DNA of 64,000 bases from a virus: positions 22,400 to 86,399 of IMG/VR virus record IMGVR_UViG_3300045918_000157. The stretch is one strand, 5' to 3'. The notes under the pieces are model-generated. The model had not been told where the DNA came from. It saw nothing but the letters and a program-made list of their open reading frames with translations, and searched no databases. Numbering within the stretch: position 1 is the first letter of the stretch; the number at the start of each line of letters is the position of its first letter. Both the position numbers and the translations under genes were made by a program. Positions 17,205 through 26,462 of this stretch are shown piece by piece.

Positions 17205-19270
17205 ATACGTATAATGTTCGCAGCGAACGAATCAGCTAGGTCCGAGTGAGTGACAAGCACTACCTGTTCGTAGCCACAAGAAGCTAGCATACCAAGCATT
17301 GCTGTCTCCCTGACATCATCAGCTGCAGCTGCAGGCTCATCGACCAGCATGGTATTGAGACTCCCTAAGAACGTTTTCTGTAACGTCATCCTAATGGCCA
17401 ACCCAAGCGCATCCTTGGTAGAGCCGCTATAGGCCTTGACAGACTTGCCATCCACCAGAAATGTAGAGTCATCTCGGGTGACTACTGAAGGTGTGCCTCG
17501 CACCATGCTAAAGTAGGTTGACACGGCAGCAAGCACAGTACCCCAAAGTTTCTTGGCCACTACGGGCCTTGCATCTCTGAGTTTCTTGATAAGCCTGTTA
17601 TTGTCGCCATACTCTGCCAGCGTGGCGATCAACTCTGCCCGCTTAGCAAGGCCTGCAGCGTGCCTTTCCAGCGCATAATTGTGTGCCTGCACTGCACTAG
17701 CCAGCGCGGCAATTGCGGCGGCTGTGGTAGCCTTGGCGGTGTGCAGCCGAACGGTTGCAGCCCTCGCTTCAACCAGCGCGGCGGCGGCGGCGGGCGCTGC
17801 CAGCGCATCAGCCGGGTCCGCTTCCAGTGTGGGTAGTTCTGCTATAGTCTGCTTTAAATGCTCTGCTGTCACCAATGCCGTAGTTGTTAGTGAGTCGTGC
17901 AGTGCAACCTTGGCTTGATGCTTGCGTAGCGCGTCAATTCGCTTAACGTAGTCATTAGTGTCAAGCTCTTGTACGGCTGTTGGACCTTTCCACGTAACCT
18001 TTGACGGTATGTAAGCGTTGTCAACATCTACATAGGTAACAAGTTGCGCTATCTTCAGCGCTAGTGCGTGGTCAGCAGCATACAGAGTCTTCAGGTGGCC
18101 GTAATCTCTGTCAAGGATAACTCGTTGCGCCTTGAAGTCTGCTATTTTTTCGCTGAGAGCTAAAGCCTCTGCCTGTGCTGCGGCATTCACAGCCGCTACT
18201 TCAGGGACATCTGTAAGGTCTTTACCACACAAGCCGCACGCTGACTGCGTGATGACCTTGGCTAAAGCAGTTGCGCGTGCAAGTTCTGCATTACGCACAT
18301 CAGCCATGCAAGCAGTGATGCTTGACTCAATAGAGAGTACATCGGCCTCTACCGCAGGCCTGTCAAGGTACGACTCTACGATTGGAAGCTCTGCGAACAT
18401 CTTCCACTTGGTTGCAACGACTACCTGAGAGTTCTGCTTAACTAAAGCTGCCGTCAGTGCCTCCATAGTCGATGTTTCATCAGTTACTGGTGCCTGTACT
18501 ACCGCACTTTCCTGTGCGGCTGTCAACTGATTACTCAGCATCTTCCTGCGTATAGTAATTTCCTTTGCGCTATTAATCCTCAAGGTAGCTCGTTCAGCTT
18601 CTACTTTGGCACGCTCATACGCAACATTTGCAGCATCAGCCGCATCAAAAGCCGCAAACTCAACCTGTTTAGCAGCTGTTACGACCGACTCTAGCGCACC
18701 AAAGTCGCCAACAGGGACATCAACAATCGGCAGAGCCTCCAGCTGCGACTCAAAAATCTTGGTGTTGCCGCTAGGTAGCCGTGTTTGAACTCGATCTACA
18801 AGTTCGTCAATCAAGCCCATATTCGACAGTCTCTCAATCAACGAGACTGCACTACCGTCCAGAGATTCTTTTAGCTGGCCCTGTCCTGCAATCATGGTGG
18901 CTACAGCCGTTGCCATATTGCAGTTAAATAGAGCTTCCATGTAACTTGTGACCTCTGAGTGGCCTGATACACGTAAGCTATCAGGTCCAAGCAACTCAGC
19001 ACCACTCTTTTTACGGGTGATGATATAATCGTTGCCGTTGTGCGTGAAGCTGTGCTCTACTTTGAGCGTGTTTACCGACTCACCCCACGTTACTGTGTCT
19101 TCCAAAGAAAGCGGCAAGGCCCGTGCACCGTAGTAGGCGTAAGCAATGGCACTAAATGTGGCACTCTTTCCAGCCTCGTTAGCGCCTCTTAGTACGTTAA
19201 GTCCGCTAGTGAAGTTAACCTCAAGTGCACGATGTTGTTGGAAATTTGTCAGTTTGAGCGAATTAAGCAT
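17201..19270 (-). CDS. SbcC/Rad50-like ATPase subunit of recombination nuclease
   Basis: The ATG at 19270, with GAGG eight bases upstream, is better than the upstream TTG and gives 689 residues. The Walker A motif GANEAGKS sits at residues 29-36. A long Ala-rich coiled coil is broken near its middle by the zinc hook ACGLCGKDL. The C-terminal lobe carries the signature YSGSTKDALGLAIRMTL and a Walker B-like MLVDEPAAAADD. This matches SbcC, Rad50 and T4 gp46. With the upstream SbcD-like subunit it would form a DNA end-processing complex for recombination, host DNA breakdown or hairpin cleavage. Confidence 0.88.
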   Translation of the reverse strand: MLNSLKLTNFQQHRALEVNFTSGLNVLRGANEAGKSATFSAIAYAYYGARALPLSLEDTVTWGESVNTLKVEHSFTHNGNDYIITRKKSGAELLGPDSLRVSGHSEVTSYMEALFNCNMATAVATMIAGQGQLKESLDGSAVSLIERLSNMGLIDELVDRVQTRLPSGNTKIFESQLEALPIVDVPVGDFGALESVVTAAKQVEFAAFDAADAANVAYERAKVEAERATLRINSAKEITIRRKMLSNQLTAAQESAVVQAPVTDETSTMEALTAALVKQNSQVVVATKWKMFAELPIVESYLDRPAVEADVLSIESSITACMADVRNAELARATALAKVITQSACGLCGKDLTDVPEVAAVNAAAQAEALALSEKIADFKAQRVILDRDYGHLKTLYAADHALALKIAQLVTYVDVDNAYIPSKVTWKGPTAVQELDTNDYVKRIDALRKHQAKVALHDSLTTTALVTAEHLKQTIAELPTLEADPADALAAPAAAAALVEARAATVRLHTAKATTAAAIAALASAVQAHNYALERHAAGLAKRAELIATLAEYGDNNRLIKKLRDARPVVAKKLWGTVLAAVSTYFSMVRGTPSVVTRDDSTFLVDGKSVKAYSGSTKDALGLAIRMTLQKTFLGSLNTMLVDEPAAAADDVRETAMLGMLASCGYEQVVLVTHSDLADSFAANIIRI

Positions 19271-20267
19271 TGAGTGCCTCAAGTTTTATCATTTCTTCTT
19301 CTGTCATCAACTCACGCAGCGCAGCCATGACGCTAAATGCTTGCACACCTTCCAGTGCAGTCTCAAACACAGCAGCAGTACCATCCTCTGCAGCTATACT
19401 TACACCATTAGTAATAACATACGCTTGGCTAGTCTGCCGTAATTTACTGATAGCAGTCACTACCTGTGCAGCTTGGTCTGCGGTGGCATTTCCGGTAACC
19501 CGAACAAATTTTGCTTCGCTAAGTCCATCAAGCGCTTGCCAATCCAGTTCGGCAAATCCTCCTGTTGTCTCGACAGGCAACAGGGAGACAACACCTGCAT
19601 CGACAGTAGTGTAGAATTTAACACGTACACCGAGCCAGTCGGAACAACTGCTAGCAATCTGATTTCCGGGGATAAAGACCTTGCCGACACGCTTCGACTT
19701 GTGTTCATGTGCAATCACAATCGCTTCAGCAATTGAGGCCGCTGCCTGCTCTTTGCTGAGGTTGAGTGACTGGTCTGACATCGCAGCAAAGTTATTGTCG
19801 TAGTTGCAGTGCAGGTATAAAACCTTGCACTCAGGTACAGCGGCAAGTGCTGCATCGAAAAGCTGCTGATTTGGTAAATGCGGGATAATATAGCCGTGCG
19901 GAGTCATCAGAGGTGCTTTGACGCTGATGACTGCAGGGCAACTATCCGCAAGCAATGCTGATAAGAAATCAAAGCTTGACATGACGTTACTGGTCTTTGA
20001 CAAATCATGATTTCCGGCAACAAGCCAGCACACTTTACCGGGATTAGCAGCAGCCCATGTTTTCAGTGTGAAGAACGTTTCAAGTACGTCACGGATAGGG
20101 ACGTTAACTGCATCGAAAAGATCACCTAGAAGAAGTAGATCAGTGTTGGTAGGTAAGAGCCGTTTGAAGTCCCGTTGCAGGTGCTGGCGTAGCTCCCACT
20201 GGCTAGTCAGTGTCGTGCCACCGCTTCTGATAGCGCCTAAGTGCTGATCATTATATATTGTTAGCAT
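19263..20267 (-). CDS. SbcD/Mre11-like nuclease subunit
   Basis: The internal ATG at 20267 (MLTIYNDQHLG) gives 334 residues and overlaps the preceding stop by seven bases. The metallophosphoesterase motifs appear in order: NDQHLG, GDLFDA, AGNHD, LYLHCNYD and AHEHK, which together bind two metal ions. This is the Mre11/SbcD/T4 gp47 nuclease fold. The gene overlaps the SbcC-like gene, so the two subunits are co-translated. Confidence 0.87.
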   Translation of the reverse strand: MLTIYNDQHLGAIRSGGTTLTSQWELRQHLQRDFKRLLPTNTDLLLLGDLFDAVNVPIRDVLETFFTLKTWAAANPGKVCWLVAGNHDLSKTSNVMSSFDFLSALLADSCPAVISVKAPLMTPHGYIIPHLPNQQLFDAALAAVPECKVLYLHCNYDNNFAAMSDQSLNLSKEQAAASIAEAIVIAHEHKSKRVGKVFIPGNQIASSCSDWLGVRVKFYTTVDAGVVSLLPVETTGGFAELDWQALDGLSEAKFVRVTGNATADQAAQVVTAISKLRQTSQAYVITNGVSIAAEDGTAAVFETALEGVQAFSVMAALRELMTEEEMIKLEALNA

Positions 20268-20674
20268 AAAAGTTCCGGTAATGTTTTTGGTATTGTATCC
20301 CTCAAATCCCACGAACCGCCTTCGCTGCGGTCGATAAACCTTTCTATGTCGTAGCCTCTCCACTTACCTAATGTAGAGTGATAGACTAACACAAGGCTGT
20401 TGGCACCTGCGTCTTTCCACAATCTCTGCCTTGCAACCTGAGCTTTATCAAAATTCCCGTGTGGTAATCTGAAGTCATGCTTAACTTCCTTGCACTCTAT
20501 TAGATGGAGTACGCCTTTACGCATCAGTAAGAAGTCAGCTAAGGTAGCCCTCATGCTTCCAGCCCTTGCGTCAGGAAGCCTATAATATGCTGTATCACTG
20601 TAGCGACACAGCGTATCAAGGTACTTTTTAAGTAACCCCTCACCTTCCTTGCCTCGATCTGAAGCACTTGTCAT
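20261..20674 (-). CDS. PD-(D/E)XK nuclease, RecU/VRR-like
   Basis: This 137-residue protein contains LADFLLMRKGVLHLIECKEVKHD. The Asp and the E-x-K of IECKE form a PD-(D/E)XK active site, preceded by a conserved YRLPDAR segment. Size and motifs fit small phage resolvase or VRR-type nucleases, which resolve branched DNA. It sits between Pol I and SbcD and overlaps both, so a recombination role is likely. The exact family is uncertain. Confidence 0.72.
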   Translation of the reverse strand: MTSASDRGKEGEGLLKKYLDTLCRYSDTAYYRLPDARAGSMRATLADFLLMRKGVLHLIECKEVKHDFRLPHGNFDKAQVARQRLWKDAGANSLVLVYHSTLGKWRGYDIERFIDRSEGGSWDLRDTIPKTLPELLC

Positions 20675-23600
20675 GCTGTAACTACCTCAAGTTGCTTGGG
20701 TTTCTCCCTATCATACATAGTTGCAAGGCCTTTCAAGATAGCCTCTTCCGTAGGTAACTCTCCTATATCCACCTGAAAAGCTGGCCCAAAGCTTCTACCA
20801 AAGCTGATGCTCGACATGATAGGAACCATCATGTCTCCATACGGTTGCACCATACAAGAGTGCATTGCCGGGATGAATTTTAGCAAGTCTTCGATCATGA
20901 CCGATGCTACGATTTCATCATGCACAGGGAACATAATTTCACAGTCAAACTGCTGCTCAAGTCTAGCCTGCCAGATTCTGCCTTCAGCCCTTTTCGTCAT
21001 CTCGCCTGCTGACCCTTGCACCTTGGTATTCACACCTTGACGCTCTGCCTTACTCATCTTATAGCCATCACCAGATGTCAGTGCTGGAACCAGATGTCGT
21101 ACAGCGCCCATCTTAGTCTTTACATACCCTAATGCTTTAACTTCCTGCTCAATGACCTTGTTTTTCCATAGAACTACATCAGGAAATGCAGACTCCTTAG
21201 CGTCAAGAAATACCTGAGCTTCCTCAACAGTTACCATTAAGGTTTGAGCTAGCTTGGGAGCCATAGCGCCAAATTCGCTAGTGAAGTTTGTCTTCTTACC
21301 TAGCGTTCGTTCTATGTAAGCCACTCCGTGTGCTGGATTTGTCTCATCCTTGACCGCAGCATAGAACTCTTCGTAGCTCATCGCAACATCTGCCCTGTAG
21401 TTATGGATTCCAACACCAGTCAGAGCGTGCATATCCTTCTTATTGTCTCCAATGAAACAGGCAAGCATCCCCTTGTCTTGCGAGTAGTCAGCGATAATCC
21501 TAAGCTCTTGAGCCATGAAGTCCATCGACACCACTACTGCACCTTTTCGGTGCGGAATGAATACTTCTCTAACCTTCGGAAGGTATCCGTCAACCTTCTC
21601 TTGCTTGCTAACCTGCTGCACGTTTGGCTTGCTAGCTGATGCCCTTCTGGTGTTAGTAGAACACTGATTGTGCGAACTATGCACTCGGCCTGTCTTCCAG
21701 TGGACAAAATGCGGATATGGGCTATAGTAGAGACTCCTACGAGTTACTACCATCTTCATACGTATAACAGCGTTTATCGCAAGCGTTTGCTCTGGCGTTG
21801 CTGTCTGCAAGGCATAGGCCATTGCCAAATTGTCGGTCTTTGGAGTACCCTGCCTAAGTCCTGCTGCTCTCATAGTGTCAGTAGGCTGGTTTGCTACTAC
21901 CACTTCAAACCCCATGACCTCATACAACAGCTTCTGCATCTGCTTAGGACTACCACAGTTGAACACTGGTTCATTCTTATAGCGCGATGCAACAAGCTTG
22001 TTTAACACCGAGAAGTCTTTGTCATCTCCAAGTGCTAGCATCCATGCGCCATGCAGGAGCGTCTGGTGACTGATTAAGTCCATCACCTTTTCAGGTAATC
22101 TCACTGAAAAAGTAATCTCTTCACCAGTAACAATGAAGTAGCTCTCCTTAACAAGTGCTGGAGTGAACTCAGTGTACACTGGCGTAACAGTACCTTCCCA
22201 CCCTTTAGTAATCAAGTAGTCCCGCAACTGTGCCCATGCTTCATCATACGTTATGTCATCTTCTGCGCTAATCTTTGCTAGCGTAGCCAAACTGACCTTC
22301 GTTCCGTGGATAAATGACTGGCAGTGCAAATATGATGCGTCTATCTCTACATCTAAATAAACTTGATAGGTGCCCTCAAGCTGCATGAATAGCTTGGCAA
22401 AGTTGTGGAAGCTTGCCGTGCAGATAGTGTCATCGCAGGCATAGCTAAAAACATGGGCTGCTGTCAGTTCCCTCATCTTGAATTTGCGCCGCTCCCACTT
22501 TGCTGTCACTGCCGGAGTTGCTACTACAGGTAATCCCATTACATCTTCATGAGCTAAGACTTCCGGCGTAATCTCTTTGTCAAAGTAGCCAAGTAGCAGA
22601 CCACCTTTGACAGTTCCGGCAGTCCCCTCTTTAGTCGTAACAGTCTTGTAGTCTACCTGATCGTAGTCAAACCACCTTTTAGACAGCTTCTTCAAGCCTA
22701 AAGAGTTGTTTTCGTCTACATACGAGGCCTCAAATTTCGTATCGAGCCAGTTAGGTAGAAGCCCTGCATAGCCGTTGTCTTTCCACTCTTTACCGAACTC
22801 GTGGTAAAGAACAGTCCCTTCAAACTGTGTGTTTTGAATAACAATCTCAAGTTTTTTAGAGGCAATCCACTCAAGCAGTTCCCTGACTTTGACCTTGGGA
22901 ACGTTATCCGTTTCTATATGATCGACTGGTATGTAAACCGTATGCTGCATGTTCTTGCCGAACGTCAGTGACATACCAGTAAGTTCAGAGCCTATCGTGT
23001 CCACACCGTCAGGGTCGTCCTGCGATGCTAGCCAATCATCGGACTCATCTCCTGTACTAGTTTCAATGTCAAGGCTGAGCCAATCACGCTGCAGAATCAA
23101 GGGTTTGACCCACTCTACGAATCCTTCCCACTTAGCAGCGGTAACAGGCCAGCTTTTAGCCGCCCAATGTTTTAGCCGCTCGTCTGCCACCTTGCCGTGC
23201 ACTAAACCGGGGAACCACTGAATCTGGTCTTTGATAGTGTTGCACCACTCTGGATGCAGGCTAGCCAAGCGCCACGAATTGAGGAACTCTTTGCGCCCAT
23301 CGTAAATCTGCTTAACGATCTTGTTGCGTGGTGCCTCTGACTCTAGCTCGTCTAGGCAGTAGAGGTTAGCCAAGCGTACCATCTCAGCCATGCCTGTTTC
23401 GCCAAACTCAGCCTCAAACTTCTCCCATGCTTTGACTCCAAAGCCGGGGATACCGCTGATATTGTCGCCTACATCACCTACCAAAGCTTTGTAGAGGCTG
23501 ATGTACTTATTGTCAAACAGACCATAGGGGTTATTGCTGCACTGCCCGCCGATGCGGGTAATGATGTCAGCACCGTGTTCATTTCTTCCGTCCAGAACAG

Positions 23601-24045
23601 ATAAGTCGCCGTCATTCGATACAATTGTCAAGTCTTCGCGGCTGTGCTTGGCCAGCCACCCTATCACATCATCTGCCTCTACGTTATCACACACTATAGT
23701 CAACGTGCCAAGTCTCTTAAACACCTCGATAACCTGATCGCGTGTAGTCTGAAACGCCTCATACGCATCAGGGTGACGTTTGCCGCGCTTGGCCTTGTAC
23801 GTCATGTTAATCGCTAGCCGGGGAGCCTTGCTGTTGAAGCCCTCCTTAACGAGTATCATGTCAATCGGCGTCAGGTTGAACTCTTTGAGCGCTGCACAGA
23901 TTAAATTGACAATGTTCTCGTAGGCATACTTGGCTGAATTAATCCAGACAGGTTTCCCATCCATCTCAACTTCATGCCCTTCTTTGTCCTTCCCGACTAG
24001 AAGGCACGACCATAAATTACTTGATAGGTCAAACGCGATTTTCAT
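20671..24045 (-). CDS. polA: DNA polymerase I with fused 5' nuclease and 3'-5' exonuclease
   Basis: At 1124 residues this is longer than bacterial Pol I. Residues about 1-300 are a FEN-type 5' nuclease (VEADDVIGWLA, TIVSNDGDLSVLDG, LVGDVGDNISGIPGFG). Residues about 320-590 hold a proofreading exonuclease (LSLDIETSTGDES, NTQFEGTVLYHE, ACDDTICTAS). The polymerase domain has motif A (VVSMDFMAQELRIIADYS), motif B (KKTNFTSEFGAMAPKLA) and motif C (FPVHDEIVAS). In motif B the usual Tyr before Gly is Phe. It is the replicative polymerase of the phage. The 3' half of the dNMP kinase gene overlaps its start by 17 bases. Confidence 0.93.
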   Translation of the reverse strand: MKIAFDLSSNLWSCLLVGKDKEGHEVEMDGKPVWINSAKYAYENIVNLICAALKEFNLTPIDMILVKEGFNSKAPRLAINMTYKAKRGKRHPDAYEAFQTTRDQVIEVFKRLGTLTIVCDNVEADDVIGWLAKHSREDLTIVSNDGDLSVLDGRNEHGADIITRIGGQCSNNPYGLFDNKYISLYKALVGDVGDNISGIPGFGVKAWEKFEAEFGETGMAEMVRLANLYCLDELESEAPRNKIVKQIYDGRKEFLNSWRLASLHPEWCNTIKDQIQWFPGLVHGKVADERLKHWAAKSWPVTAAKWEGFVEWVKPLILQRDWLSLDIETSTGDESDDWLASQDDPDGVDTIGSELTGMSLTFGKNMQHTVYIPVDHIETDNVPKVKVRELLEWIASKKLEIVIQNTQFEGTVLYHEFGKEWKDNGYAGLLPNWLDTKFEASYVDENNSLGLKKLSKRWFDYDQVDYKTVTTKEGTAGTVKGGLLLGYFDKEITPEVLAHEDVMGLPVVATPAVTAKWERRKFKMRELTAAHVFSYACDDTICTASFHNFAKLFMQLEGTYQVYLDVEIDASYLHCQSFIHGTKVSLATLAKISAEDDITYDEAWAQLRDYLITKGWEGTVTPVYTEFTPALVKESYFIVTGEEITFSVRLPEKVMDLISHQTLLHGAWMLALGDDKDFSVLNKLVASRYKNEPVFNCGSPKQMQKLLYEVMGFEVVVANQPTDTMRAAGLRQGTPKTDNLAMAYALQTATPEQTLAINAVIRMKMVVTRRSLYYSPYPHFVHWKTGRVHSSHNQCSTNTRRASASKPNVQQVSKQEKVDGYLPKVREVFIPHRKGAVVVSMDFMAQELRIIADYSQDKGMLACFIGDNKKDMHALTGVGIHNYRADVAMSYEEFYAAVKDETNPAHGVAYIERTLGKKTNFTSEFGAMAPKLAQTLMVTVEEAQVFLDAKESAFPDVVLWKNKVIEQEVKALGYVKTKMGAVRHLVPALTSGDGYKMSKAERQGVNTKVQGSAGEMTKRAEGRIWQARLEQQFDCEIMFPVHDEIVASVMIEDLLKFIPAMHSCMVQPYGDMMVPIMSSISFGRSFGPAFQVDIGELPTEEAILKGLATMYDREKPKQLEVVTA

Positions 24046-24574
24046 ACTGACCTCCCTTATTCACTAAATCAGAAATCTGAGTCTTAAGATTATCAATGTC
24101 TACAGAGTTATCAATAACAATATCAAACGGGTATCTTCTTAACCGTACCTCAGACCTGTGAGACTTTGTACTGCCTACTAAATTTATAGACCTACCAGCA
24201 ATGTGCCACACCTCACCCCCATTGTTGCGAATCCAATCTGCTTCGTTAGTAAATCTAACGTCAGATACGACAACAAGTTTTCTGCCTTTTGTGTTGGCTG
24301 TGGCTAGACTTAGCCAAAACTCTGGGTCTAAATTTCTAGCCCATTCGGTGCCTAGTGTCTGTGCCGCTGTACGGTATGAGTAGTCTTTACCTATAAGACG
24401 TAATTCCTTATCTTCTCTGTTAGTTGGTTCAACAATACCCATCGCGCTAAGTGCTTCCTTTAAAGGCTTAGCGAAAGCGTAACGCCAGTAACCGTACTCT
24501 GACTCAAGTACTAGAGCTACTGTATCCTTACCTGACCCGGCAGGGCCAGCTAAGCCTATGAGGGGTATTTTCAT
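24029..24574 (-). CDS. Deoxynucleoside monophosphate kinase
   Basis: This 181-residue P-loop kinase starts with IPLIGLAGPAGSGKDTVALVLE (Walker A GPAGSGKD). It has YAFAKPLKEALSAMG, YSYRTAAQTLGTEWAR and VVVSDVRFTNEADWI, which match the T4 gp1/T5 dNMP kinase family. It would phosphorylate dNMPs for phage DNA synthesis. It overlaps the polymerase gene and the HNH gene, so it belongs to the same leftward replication operon. Confidence 0.88.
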   Translation of the reverse strand: MKIPLIGLAGPAGSGKDTVALVLESEYGYWRYAFAKPLKEALSAMGIVEPTNREDKELRLIGKDYSYRTAAQTLGTEWARNLDPEFWLSLATANTKGRKLVVVSDVRFTNEADWIRNNGGEVWHIAGRSINLVGSTKSHRSEVRLRRYPFDIVIDNSVDIDNLKTQISDLVNKGGQYENRV

Positions 24575-25242
24575 GGCTGCTCCAAAATTCGTTTATGGTC
24601 CCATCCCATGCGCAACCGTTTAACCAGCTTTTTAGGGTGGTGGCCTGTTTCGTCTGCCCATGTTCTGAGGGGTTTTGTAATTCCATCAACAGTCAACATT
24701 ATCGTGTCACGCTTATTGCGCATCTGTTCCACCTTAGTGGCCCACACACAATTTTCGGGGCCGTACCCAAGACTGTTGTTTGATCTTTCTAGAGACAACC
24801 CTTCAGGCCTTTCGCCCATATCCGCAAAGAAGTTCTCAAATGATTCTGCCCACCTGTCGCACACCGTAATACCTCGTCCGCCGTAGTCCTTGTATTTGGC
24901 ATACTTGGGATTAGTGCACCTGTTGACCATTGCCCGGTATAAGTTGTAGATTGGCGTGTTTGCCATACCATGTGTTAGAGCAACACCTCTCCTGTCATCG
25001 TTAGAGCACTGTTTGCAGCCTAGTGTATTACCCTTCTTTAGATTGTTTGCGTAATACTCTTTAGTCTCACCACAAGTACAGAGGCAGTTCCACATTTTGT
25101 GTGGTGGCCTTCTAGGTGCTTCTGAAATAACCGTCAGTCTTCCGAAAATAGAACCGACAGCAATATCAGCGTAGGTACGTGGTGCCTGTCGCACTGTTGG
25201 TACAGGCAGCGCTATTAGTGTACCAGCGTTACACAAGGTCAT
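24571..25242 (-). CDS. HNH-like protein with N-terminal zinc ribbon
   Basis: The 223-residue product has an N-terminal ribbon (SIFGRLTVISEAP, WNCLCTCGETKEYY, GCKQC) that would hold one zinc ion. A central block (YRAMVNRCTNPKYAKYKDYGGRGITVCDRW, FFADMGERPEG, LERSNNSLGYGPENCVWATKVEQ) is characteristic of phage HNH/AP2-type putative homing endonucleases. Many members lack a canonical HNH triad and may only bind DNA. It is placed between nucleotide-metabolism genes and overlaps both, so it looks domesticated rather than a free-standing intruder. Confidence 0.72.
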   Translation of the reverse strand: MTLCNAGTLIALPVPTVRQAPRTYADIAVGSIFGRLTVISEAPRRPPHKMWNCLCTCGETKEYYANNLKKGNTLGCKQCSNDDRRGVALTHGMANTPIYNLYRAMVNRCTNPKYAKYKDYGGRGITVCDRWAESFENFFADMGERPEGLSLERSNNSLGYGPENCVWATKVEQMRNKRDTIMLTVDGITKPLRTWADETGHHPKKLVKRLRMGWDHKRILEQP

Positions 25243-25754
25243 TTCATAGCCTCACCCTCTTTACCAGTATCCCGGTGGAGCGCCATATAGTCGCTGTACT
25301 TATCACCATAGCGGGCAGCAAGTTTTGCTACGTTGCGTTCAAGACACTTGCTAAGGTCGATGTCAAAGTTGTAGCACATGAACTCAAGCTGTACTTGAAG
25401 GTAGGCTGGTGACATGTAACCTTCAGCTATCGAACCAGCATTAGCTGCCATCTTGAACAGATAGAGTATCAGTTCATCACCTGATTTCTTGTCGCTGCCA
25501 ATGAAATCTAACGCTGCTCCCATTGGATTCTTAGTCACATTAGCAAGCAGGTTTAAATACCAGTAGCAATCTCCAATTTCTTCCTCAAGGTGCACTAGGT
25601 CCAGAGGTTTGCCGTAGATGTAGTGCTTCTTAAAGCAGTCAACAATTTCTCCAACCTCAGTAATCATACCCATGTGGGCATGATGAAAGTCCATGATAGG
25701 CTCAATAAACTTAGCAGTGCGAATTGCCAGCGGAGCATAATCTTGGTAGTTCAT
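25239..25754 (-). CDS. MazG-like nucleotide pyrophosphohydrolase
   Basis: The 171-residue all-alpha protein has the MazG metal-binding pattern EVGEIVDCFKKHY followed by LEEEIGDCYWYLNLLAN. MazG-like phage enzymes hydrolyse NTPs or alarmones and may shift nucleotide pools or blunt the stringent response. It overlaps its neighbours by four bases in the replication operon. Confidence 0.8.
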   Translation of the reverse strand: MNYQDYAPLAIRTAKFIEPIMDFHHAHMGMITEVGEIVDCFKKHYIYGKPLDLVHLEEEIGDCYWYLNLLANVTKNPMGAALDFIGSDKKSGDELILYLFKMAANAGSIAEGYMSPAYLQVQLEFMCYNFDIDLSKCLERNVAKLAARYGDKYSDYMALHRDTGKEGEAMK

Positions 25755-26410
25755 AGGTTCCTCATCTTCTCAAGCGTGTAACGAAGGTTTTTGTCAATGT
25801 CAGATTGAGCCAGCATCCACTCTCTGTAGTCATTAGGTACTCTAAGTATAGTTATACCTTTATATTTACCATGAGGCATCTTAGCTATTAGGTGAGGCTT
25901 ATCTGAACGCTCCAATAGCGTCCTGAAATTAACACCGGCAATAGGTAGTATGTGCAAAAGCAAATCTCTGCATGTATGTACGTCACCAAGTGCTGTATGC
26001 GACTTCTGCTCTGGTAGACCAAGCTCTACTTGTAGAGTGTCTAGCTTGTTGTTTGATGTTCCCTTAATGAACTCTCTTGCAAGTGCAAGTGTGCATAGGG
26101 TCTTGCTAGGTCGTATGAACGGGTCAGTCATCCTGACATCGAAACCCGCGTTGTGGCCGCACCAGATTACAGGCTCAATAAACCACGGCATCCTTGCCGT
26201 GACTTGAGCCATAGTCTCACAGTTAGCTACATCAGCGTCTGTGATTCCGTGAATCTGTGTAGCCCTAGGGTCTATAGGCTTCTCTGGATTGACAAGAGTG
26301 CAGAACTCATCCAATATATTAAGTTCAAAGTCTACTCTCAGGTAAGCCAGTTCAACTACACCGCCTGTTAATCCGCACGTTTCCGTGTCAAGAATGAATA
26401 ACTCGTCCAT
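25751..26410 (-). CDS. DnaQ-like 3'-5' exonuclease with DUF3820-type tail
   Basis: This 219-residue DEDDh exonuclease has LFILDTETCG (Exo I), CGHNAGFDVRM (Exo II) and HTALGDVHTCR (Exo III). Residues about 180-219 (MPHGKYKGITILRVPNDYREWML) match DUF3820, a small module often fused to phage and bacterial exonucleases. It probably acts in proofreading or end trimming beside the polymerase, which has its own exonuclease domain. Confidence 0.85.
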   Translation of the reverse strand: MDELFILDTETCGLTGGVVELAYLRVDFELNILDEFCTLVNPEKPIDPRATQIHGITDADVANCETMAQVTARMPWFIEPVIWCGHNAGFDVRMTDPFIRPSKTLCTLALAREFIKGTSNNKLDTLQVELGLPEQKSHTALGDVHTCRDLLLHILPIAGVNFRTLLERSDKPHLIAKMPHGKYKGITILRVPNDYREWMLAQSDIDKNLRYTLEKMRNL

Positions 26411-26430
26411 ACGTTGCCTTTAAAGTAACA

Positions 26431-26455
26431 GCCACGGCAAACAATTTGCCGTGGC
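26431..26455 (-). terminator. Strong hairpin after the replication-module protein gene
   Basis: A perfect 11-bp stem (GCCACGGCAAA / TTTGCCGTGGC) with a three-base loop lies in the gap between two leftward genes. On the minus strand it is followed by TGTTACTTT, a poor U-tract, so it may act as a weak terminator or mRNA 3' stabiliser. Confidence 0.5.
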
Positions 26456-26462
26456 CTTAAAC

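Noticed and set aside
17679-18788. Ala/Ser-rich rightward frames across the SbcC coiled coil
   Set aside because: Antisense shadows of an Ala-rich coiled-coil gene whose motifs are intact on the minus strand.
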